This document shows positions 55,865 to 64,000 of a stretch of 64,000 bases of DNA, in pieces (the stretch's first letter is position 1; every line of letters starts with the position of its first letter). Source of the DNA: Jannaschia formosa (GTDB lineage Bacteria; Pseudomonadota; Alphaproteobacteria; Rhodobacterales; Rhodobacteraceae); assembly GCF_003340555.1 (NCBI RefSeq), contig NZ_QPLJ01000009.1, positions 62,001-126,000 on the forward strand, read 5' to 3'. Under the pieces are notes generated by a model, which saw nothing but the letters and a program-made list of their open reading frames with translations, had not been told where the DNA came from and made no database searches. Both the position numbers and the translations under genes were made by a program.

Positions 55865-58033
55865 TCAGGCGGCCCGCGTCACCCGCACCGGAGCGGCTCC
55901 GCCGGGCGGCCAGAGCGCCGGGCCGTTCCCCTCGAAGGGCGCCCCGGTCAGCGAGACCTCGAGCACGACGCTGCCGCGCCGCGCCGCCAGCCGCCCTTCG
56001 GGCGCGTCCTGCGGCGCCCAGGCCGGGGTCGGCTCCGGCTCCTCGCGGCGCAGGCGCAGGAGCGTCCGGGTCAGGTCGAACTTGAGCCGGTCGAACGGCG
56101 TCAGCAGGGACTCGCCGGCGGCGAGCCGCGCCAGCGCCTCCCAGTCGGGGGGGACGCGGTTGTCGGGGTCGGTCAGGCGATGGCTGCCGATCTCGGTGCC
56201 CTGGTAGATGTCGGGGATGCCGGGGGCCATCAAGTGCAGCGCGCATTGCGCCAGCGCCAGCCCTGCCGCGCGCGCGGCCAGCGTCGCGAGCGCGGGATCC
56301 TCGGACGCCTGCTCGAAGCGCGCGGCGGTGCGGACGGCCTCCTCGCGGACCGGACGCTCGACGGAATCGTCCGGGTCGGTCCAGAACGTGTCGGTCTTGG
56401 CCTCGCGCATGGCCTTTTCCAGATGGTCGGGCAGGCGCTGCGCCAGATCGCCGTCGGGCGCGGCGGCCCAGGCGCTCTGGGCGAGATACCAGCGCCAGGG
56501 ATCAGGGATCGGACGCACGCGGGACAGGAGCGTCTCCCGCGCCGCGGGCTGGTGGCTGATCGCCGCGATCCGCATCCGCGCGTCGCCGGACCGCTTGGTG
56601 TCGTGGCTCGACGTCAGGGTCAGGCCGCGCGGCTGTTCCTGCTGGCGGCGGATCATTGCGGCGTGGAAGCCCGCCGCGTCCAGCGCGGGCTCGTCCGGCT
56701 CGGCGCCGACCTCGTTGGCCGACAGCAGCGGTGTCCAGCGGTAGAAGGCCGTATCCTCCTGCGCCTTGGCGATGGCCGCGCCGGTGAGCTGCTGCAGCCG
56801 GGTGCGCAACTCGAAATTCGCGGGGTCGAGCAGCAGGCCGGCCAGGTCGCCGACCGCCGGGGCCGTGGGATGCGCCGCCGCCTCGGCAGTCGCGCGGATC
56901 AGCGCGGCATCGGCCTCGGGCGTGGTCTCGCGGGTGAGATAGGTGCGATAGCGCGGGAAGGCGCGGACATAGGCGAGCAGCGCCGCGCGCCAGGCGGCGC
57001 GGCCCCATTCGCTTCCGGGGGCGGCGGCGTCGGCGAGGTCGGTCAGACGCTCCAGCTCGGCGGGAAGCTCGGTCTCGACGACCTGCGTCTTGGCGTCGTC
57101 GCGCAGGGCGTGGAAGTCGGGCCAGCCCTCGGCCAGCGCGGCGGCGCCGCCCGCATCGGTCAGCACCCGGGCGATCGCGCGGCCTGCCTCGTAGCCGGTG
57201 GTGCCCTCGACGGGCCAGCCGGGCAGGGCCTCGTCCCCGGTCAGGATCTTCTCGACCCAGATCGGCGTCTCGGGCAGGCGGTCGCGCAGCCGGTCGAGGT
57301 AGCGCGCAGGATCGGCCAACCCGTCGACATGGTCGACGCGCAGGCCCTGCACCGTGCCGCTGTCGATCAGGTCGAAGGTCAGGCGGTGCACGTCCTCGAA
57401 GACCTTCCGGTCCTCGACCCGCAGCCCGATCAGCCCGGTCACGGTGAAGAACCGGCGGTGGGCGATGGCCGCCGCCTCGGTGCGCCAGTGGCGCAGGCGC
57501 CAGGGCTGCGCCTCGTGGGTCTCGGTCACGTCGCCCGTCGCGGGCACGGCCAGCGGGACGCGCAGCTCGCCCGCCACCATCTCATCGCCCTCGACCCGGA
57601 TCTCGCCGGCCTCTGCCAGTTCGGCGAAGGGGGCGGGCAGCCACGGCAGGGGCAGCGGGCCCTGCGCCCAGTCGATGTCGAAATGGCGCGCGAAGCGGCT
57701 GTCCGCTCCTTGGCGCAGCACGTCCGCAAGCCAGACATTGTGCACCGTGAAGGCCATGTGGTTGGGTACGATGTCGAGGATCAGCCCCATCCCCCGCGCC
57801 TTCAGCGCGTCCGACAGCGCCTCCAGCCCCGCGCGGCCGCCGAGCGCGGGCTCGATCTCGTCCACGTCGGCCACGTCGTAGCCATGGGTCGAGCCGGGCG
57901 CGGCGGTGAAGACCGGCGACAGATACAGGTGCGAGACGCCGAGCGCGTCGAGATACGGGACGAGATCGGCGGCGCGGGCGAAGTCCATCCCCTCGCGCAG
58001 CTGCAGGCGGTAGGTGGCGGACGGAAGGTTCAT
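55865..58033 (-). CDS. treY: Malto-oligosyltrehalose synthase
   Basis: The 722-residue GH13 enzyme isomerises the reducing end of maltodextrins to a trehalose unit. Motifs include LYLSPVFTAAPGSTHGYDV, DIVPNHMAF, GLRVDHVDGLADP (nucleophile Asp), IWVEKILTGDE (Glu) and SSHDTKRSGDAR (Asp), and DIYQGTE near the C-terminus. TreZ then releases trehalose. ATG 58033 overlaps the malQ stop; the long upstream frame is a shadow of malQ. Confidence 0.94.
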   Translation of the reverse strand: MNLPSATYRLQLREGMDFARAADLVPYLDALGVSHLYLSPVFTAAPGSTHGYDVADVDEIEPALGGRAGLEALSDALKARGMGLILDIVPNHMAFTVHNVWLADVLRQGADSRFARHFDIDWAQGPLPLPWLPAPFAELAEAGEIRVEGDEMVAGELRVPLAVPATGDVTETHEAQPWRLRHWRTEAAAIAHRRFFTVTGLIGLRVEDRKVFEDVHRLTFDLIDSGTVQGLRVDHVDGLADPARYLDRLRDRLPETPIWVEKILTGDEALPGWPVEGTTGYEAGRAIARVLTDAGGAAALAEGWPDFHALRDDAKTQVVETELPAELERLTDLADAAAPGSEWGRAAWRAALLAYVRAFPRYRTYLTRETTPEADAALIRATAEAAAHPTAPAVGDLAGLLLDPANFELRTRLQQLTGAAIAKAQEDTAFYRWTPLLSANEVGAEPDEPALDAAGFHAAMIRRQQEQPRGLTLTSSHDTKRSGDARMRIAAISHQPAARETLLSRVRPIPDPWRWYLAQSAWAAAPDGDLAQRLPDHLEKAMREAKTDTFWTDPDDSVERPVREEAVRTAARFEQASEDPALATLAARAAGLALAQCALHLMAPGIPDIYQGTEIGSHRLTDPDNRVPPDWEALARLAAGESLLTPFDRLKFDLTRTLLRLRREEPEPTPAWAPQDAPEGRLAARRGSVVLEVSLTGAPFEGNGPALWPPGGAAPVRVTRAA

Positions 58034-59754
58034 GGCCGGGGCCGCGCCTTTCGCATCAGGCCCGTCACGCGGGCGAAGGTGGGGTGGTTGGCGATGGCCT
58101 CGACCGGGGTCGGGCCGCGCGGCCGCCAGTTGGGATAGCTCTCGACCGTGCCGGGCAGGTTCGTCGGGCGCTCCGGCCCGACGAGATCGGCAAGCCGCAC
58201 GCCCGCCAGCAGGCAGGGCGTCGCGGCCATGAAGCGGTGCGCGGCATCGAGCAGGGTATCGGCATCCGCGTCCTCGGGCGCGCCGATGGCGCGGGCGAGG
58301 TGCCGCCGCTCCCATTCGCGGTGGGCGCGGTGCTGGCCGCTCGCCTCGGAGGAGACGAGCCCGTGTTCCTCGCGCAGGTCGATATCCTCGCCCCTCTGCC
58401 ACGCGGCCAGCGTCGGCAGGTCGTGGGTCGACAGGCACGCCATCGCGACCTGCGGGTAGTCGCGCGCGGCGGTGAAGCCCTGCTCCGACTGTTCGAAATA
58501 GACGATCCGGTAGGACAGGACATTGGCCTCGCCCATGGTCTGGCGGAAGCCCTCGGGCACCCAGCCCAGATCCTCTCCGATGACGACGGCCTCGTTGCGG
58601 TTCGATTCCTCGGCCAGCACGCGCAGCATCTCCGCGAAGGGATAGCGCAGATGGGTGCCCTCGGAGGGGTGCCCGCCCTCGGGGATGAGGAACAGCTGCC
58701 AGAGCGCCATCGCGTGGTCGATCCGCAGCGCGCCGGCATGGGCCAGCTGCGCCCGGATCATCCGGCGGAAGGGCGCGAGCTCCGCCTCGCGCAGGGCCAC
58801 CGGGGACGGGGCGGCGAGGTGCCAGTTCTGCCCGTCCTGCGAGAAGACGTCGGGCGGCGCGCCGACGGTCACGCCGGGCAGCGCGCCGTCCTCGCCGGTC
58901 CAGGTGGCCGAGCCGTCGAGGGCGGTGCCGACGGCGAGGTCGAGATAGAGGCCGAGGCGCATCCCCGCCTCCTTCGCGGCCGCCTGCGCGGCGTCGAGCT
59001 GCGTAGCCGCGACCCATTGCAGCCAGAGATGGAAGCGGACGTCGTCGGCGAACTGCCCTGCGAACTCGGCGACATGAGGCGAGGCCGGGTCGCGCAGCGC
59101 CTCGGGCCAGCCGTGCCAGCCGCCGGGATGGCGGGCCGAGATCGCCTCGAACAGGGCATGACCGCGCAGCGCCGCCCCGCCGCGGGCGACATAGGCGTCG
59201 AGATCCGGGTCCGGCCCGGCGGCGTCGAAGACGGACCGCAGGGCGCGTGTCTTGGCCTGCGTGACGGCGGCGTAATCGACCAGCTCTCCGTCCGGCAGAT
59301 CGTCGGGACGGGGGCAGCCCAGCAGGTCCGGCGCGATGTAGATCGGGTTCAGGAACCGGCGGGACGAGGGCGAGAAGGGCGAGGTCCGGTCCGGGTCCGA
59401 AGCGAACAGCGCGTGGACCGGGTTGATCCCGAGAAAATCCGCCCCCGCCGCCCCGCAGATGCGGGCCAGTGCGGCAAGATCGGCGAAATCGCCGATGCCC
59501 CAGTTCCTGTCGGACCTAAGCTCGTAGAGCTGGCAGAAGATACCCCAGCCGGGCGCGTCGCGCAGGCTGTCGGGCAGGTAGCAGGCCACGCCCTCGGGCA
59601 CGGCCATCTCGTTCGGGGCCGGGGGCGCGGAGGGCGGACCGTCCGGATCCTGCCCCAGCCCTTTCAGCAGCAGGCGCAGCGTCGCATCGGGGACGGGCCG
59701 GTCGCCGTAGCGCAGGGTCAGGCCGTGATGGCGGGCGAGGTCGTGCAGGGTCAT
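58030..59754 (-). CDS. malQ: 4-alpha-glucanotransferase (amylomaltase)
   Basis: The 574-residue GH77 enzyme transfers maltodextrin segments, building longer chains from short ones. Visible motifs are NWGIGDFADL, FLGINPVHALF, LRIDHAMALWQLF (nucleophile Asp), VIGEDLGWVPEGFR (Glu) and LSTHDLPTLAAW (Asp). It is slightly short for the family. It overlaps treZ (upstream) and treY (downstream) by 4 bp each, an unusual insertion between the two trehalose genes that hints at chain-length recycling for TreY. Confidence 0.92.
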   Translation of the reverse strand: MTLHDLARHHGLTLRYGDRPVPDATLRLLLKGLGQDPDGPPSAPPAPNEMAVPEGVACYLPDSLRDAPGWGIFCQLYELRSDRNWGIGDFADLAALARICGAAGADFLGINPVHALFASDPDRTSPFSPSSRRFLNPIYIAPDLLGCPRPDDLPDGELVDYAAVTQAKTRALRSVFDAAGPDPDLDAYVARGGAALRGHALFEAISARHPGGWHGWPEALRDPASPHVAEFAGQFADDVRFHLWLQWVAATQLDAAQAAAKEAGMRLGLYLDLAVGTALDGSATWTGEDGALPGVTVGAPPDVFSQDGQNWHLAAPSPVALREAELAPFRRMIRAQLAHAGALRIDHAMALWQLFLIPEGGHPSEGTHLRYPFAEMLRVLAEESNRNEAVVIGEDLGWVPEGFRQTMGEANVLSYRIVYFEQSEQGFTAARDYPQVAMACLSTHDLPTLAAWQRGEDIDLREEHGLVSSEASGQHRAHREWERRHLARAIGAPEDADADTLLDAAHRFMAATPCLLAGVRLADLVGPERPTNLPGTVESYPNWRPRGPTPVEAIANHPTFARVTGLMRKARPRP

Positions 59755-61477
59755 GCGCCCCCCTCTGCCAGCGCGAAGAGCACGGAGTTCGGCGCGCCCG
59801 GCGCCGGGCCGGTCAGATGCAGCGTCTCGCCCAGAACCGGGGCCAGCTTCTCAGGGTGGTGGGCGAAGTTGGCGCGCATCTGCAGAAGGCCGCCATTCAG
59901 GTGCCAGTCCGTCGCGATGCAGTGCTTCGGCGCATGCAGGTGGCGCCCGGCATGGCCGCCGACCCCGTCCAGAAGCGGCACGATCCGGTCGCGGCGCAGC
60001 GCGATCAGCTCGCGCGTGCGGGCCAGCGCCTCCTGGTGGTCGCCCTGCGCGAGCCTGTCCCAGACGAGGCGGGAGCGGGCGAAGGTCTGTGGGTCGATCG
60101 GGTCGGGCACCGCGTCCGTGAAGCCGACGAAGGCCGAGAACTCGCGGCGGCGGCCCTCGGTGACAGCGGTCGCAAGCTCGCCCTCGAAATCGGCGAAGAA
60201 CAGGAAGGGCTCGGTCGCGTTCCATTCCTCGCCCATGAAGAGAAGCGGGATCTGCGGGGAAAGCAGCAGCATCGCCTGCAGCGCCTCGAGCCGCGCCATC
60301 GGCGTCAGCTTCGTCAGCCGCTCGCCCACGGCACGGTTGCCGATCTGGTCGTGGTTCTGGAGGAAGTTCACCATTGCAACGGGCGGCAGGTGGCCCGAGG
60401 ACACCCCGCGCCCGCCCTCGCCCTGATACGCGAAGCCGGTGGCGCAGGCGCGGGCCAGCCAGCCGGTCGGGTCGTCGGCGAATTCGGCGTAGTAACCTTC
60501 GGTCTCGTCCGTGGCGACGACATGGGCGGCGTTGTGCCAGTCGTCGTTCCACTCGCCGTCCATCAGGGGCGTCGTGCCGTCCTCGCCCCGCTCGTGCAGG
60601 TAGGTGACGTTGCGGTTGTCCTCGGTCATCAGCCAGGCGCCGGGCAGGACGCGGCGGATCTCGCGTGCCATTTCGGTCAGCAGATCCGGGTCGCTGTCGT
60701 CGGCGATGTGGTCGATGGCGTCGAAGCGCAGCCCGTCGATCCGGAAATTCTCGATCCAGTAGGTCGCGTTCTCGATGGCGAAGCGGCGCACCGGGTCGCG
60801 GTCGTAGTCGATGGTCGACCCCCAGGGCGTTTCGGCCTCCTGGTCGAAGAAGGCAGGGGCAAGGGCCGGCAGGTAGTTCCCGTCGGGCCCGAAATGGTTG
60901 TAGACCACGTCGAGCATCACCATGATCCCGCGCCCATGCGCCGCGTCGACCAGCGCACGCAGGTCGTCGGGGCTGCCATAGGCATTGTGCGGCGCATAGA
61001 GCAGCACGCCGTCATAGCCCCAGCCGCGCCGGCCCGCGAACTGCGCGACGGGCAGGATGTCGATGGCGGTCACGCCCAAGTCGCGCAGATGGTCGAGTTT
61101 GTCGATGGCCGCGCGGTAGGTGCCCTCGGGCGTGAAGGTGCCGAGATGCAGCTCGTAGATCACCGCCTCGTGCCAGGGGCGCTCCGGCCGCTCGTGCTGC
61201 CAGTCGTAGGCATCGCGCCCGGTCACGACCGAGCGGCCGTGCACGTCCCCCGCCTGCAGCCGCGAGGCGGGGTCCGGGATCTCCAGGCCGTCGGGCAAGC
61301 GGTAGCCGTATTCGGTGCCGGGCGGCGCGTCGGCGGTGAGGCTCCACCACCCGTCGCCTTCGGCCTCCATCGCGCGGGGGCCGTCGGGCAGCAGAAGCTC
61401 CAGCTCGTCGTGATCGGGCGCCCAGATGCGGAAGCGGGTGCCGGTGTCGGTCGGGACGGCGCCCCAGGCGGGAAGGG

Positions 61478-61481
<4 letters not shown>
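59751..61481 (-). CDS. treZ: Malto-oligosyltrehalose trehalohydrolase
   Basis: The 576-residue GH13 protein has an N-terminal carbohydrate-binding/E-set domain (about 1-90, FRIWAPDHDELELLL) and the catalytic barrel with VYNHFGPDGNY, DGLRFDAIDHI (Asp), LMTEDNRNV (Glu) and LQNHDQIGNRA (Asp). It splits trehalose off the TreY product. ATG 61481 overlaps the glgX stop. Confidence 0.94.
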
Positions 61482-63541
<2,060 letters not shown>

Positions 63542-63552
63542 CTGGTCTCGAT

Positions 63553-64000
63553 TCAGGTCTGAGGTGTAAGCACGATGGTCGCCAGCGGCGGCAGCGTCAG
63601 CGAGGCCGAGACCGGCTGGCCGTGCCAGCCTTCCCCGGCCGCCTCAACCGAACCCCCGTTGCCCGTTCCGGTTCCGCCGTAGTCGGTGGCGTCGCTGTTG
63701 AAGACCTCGCGCCATTCGCCGCCCGAGGGCAGGCCGACGCGGAAGTCGCTGCGCGGGACGGGCGCGAAGTTGCAGATCACCGCGACCGGCGGCGCGCCGT
63801 CGTCGCTGAGGCGCAGGAAGCTGAACACGTTGTTGTCGGCATTGCCGCCGTCGATCCAGCGGAAGCCCTCGGGCGCGCAGTCCAGACGATGAAGCGCCGG
63901 ATACGCGCGGTAGAGCGCGTTGAGGTCGCGCACCAGCCGCTGCACGCCCGCATGGTTCGGATGGTCCAGCAGGTGCCAGTCGAGCGAGCGGTCGTGGGAC
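63553..64000 (-). CDS. glgB: 1,4-alpha-glucan branching enzyme, C-terminal part (cut by window edge)
   Basis: The frame is open to the window end and reads [20 protein letters not shown] followed by [20 protein letters not shown], typical of the GlgB catalytic-domain end. The beta-sandwich C-terminal domain follows ([32 protein letters not shown]). It creates alpha-1,6 branches in glycogen. It is the first gene of the visible glycogen/trehalose operon; more glg genes probably lie upstream outside the window. Confidence 0.94.
   Translation of the reverse strand, partial: SHDRSLDWHLLDHPNHAGVQRLVRDLNALYRAYPALHRLDCAPEGFRWIDGGNADNNVFSFLRLSDDGAPPVAVICNFAPVPRSDFRVGLPSGGEWREVFNSDATDYGGTGTGNGGSVEAAGEGWHGQPVSASLTLPPLATIVLTPQT

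Overview
The window is very GC-rich (about 70% by eye) and densely packed. It looks like chromosomal DNA of an alphaproteobacterium of the order Rhodobacterales (Roseobacter/Paracoccaceae group). The clues are a TRAP transporter beside an IclR regulator, the accD-folC pair, a RadC/Map/SfsA neighbourhood, many 4-bp ATGA or GTGA gene overlaps, and three full TTAA-N7-TTAAC boxes of the kind bound by the alphaproteobacterial regulator CtrA. I see no rRNA, tRNA, CRISPR array, transposase, integrase or phage gene. All functional calls come from reading motifs and context; no database search was run.

Layout. (1) 1-10700: end of a TRAP transporter, an IclR regulator and an eight-gene acyl-CoA degradation operon (hydratase/dehydrogenase fusion, thiolase, two unlike acyl-CoA dehydrogenases, thioesterase, crotonase, flavin oxidoreductase, acyl-CoA ligase). 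Its content resembles the pim type of dicarboxylate beta-oxidation operon. (2) 10809-16953: a MoxR ATPase/VWA-metallopeptidase-like pair, an M20 amidohydrolase, and a phosphoribosyltransferase-adenine deaminase pair for purine salvage. (3) 16954-18590: a mostly non-coding stretch with a CtrA-type box, a strong hairpin and two small uncertain ORFs, one apparently frameshifted. (4) 18590-30253: a hydrolase with a membrane domain, a PotABCD-like ABC importer with an SsnA/MtaD-type deaminase and an M20 dipeptidase, a divergent nucleoside hydrolase, a secreted protein and a LysR regulator. (5) 30692-37305: FadH-type dienoyl-CoA reductase, IlvD, and two tandem CPBP membrane proteases.

(6) 37756-46357: housekeeping genes accD, folC, an OmpA-type protein, an AhpD-like protein, a GNAT acetyltransferase, a CinA-type protein, sfsA, map, radC and an ornithine cyclodeaminase-like gene. 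(7) 46628-55559: an envelope-glycan-like block (polytopic membrane protein, GT4 glycosyltransferase, methyltransferase, flippase-like protein), a DUF2383-type protein, a tiny ORF, a gamma-glutamyltransferase and a polyprenyl-phosphate-type GT2. (8) 55865-64000: a glycogen/trehalose operon on the minus strand, glgB(partial)-glgX-treZ-malQ-treY, which can debranch glycogen and turn its chains into trehalose.

The most notable non-gene signals are: a dispersed intergenic element (at least six copies between 4.6 and 33 kb, both orientations); the three CtrA-type boxes, including one just upstream of radC; a possible CtrA-linked small RNA near 17.3-17.5 kb; and a three-copy 15-nt in-frame repeat at the dctM/IclR junction.
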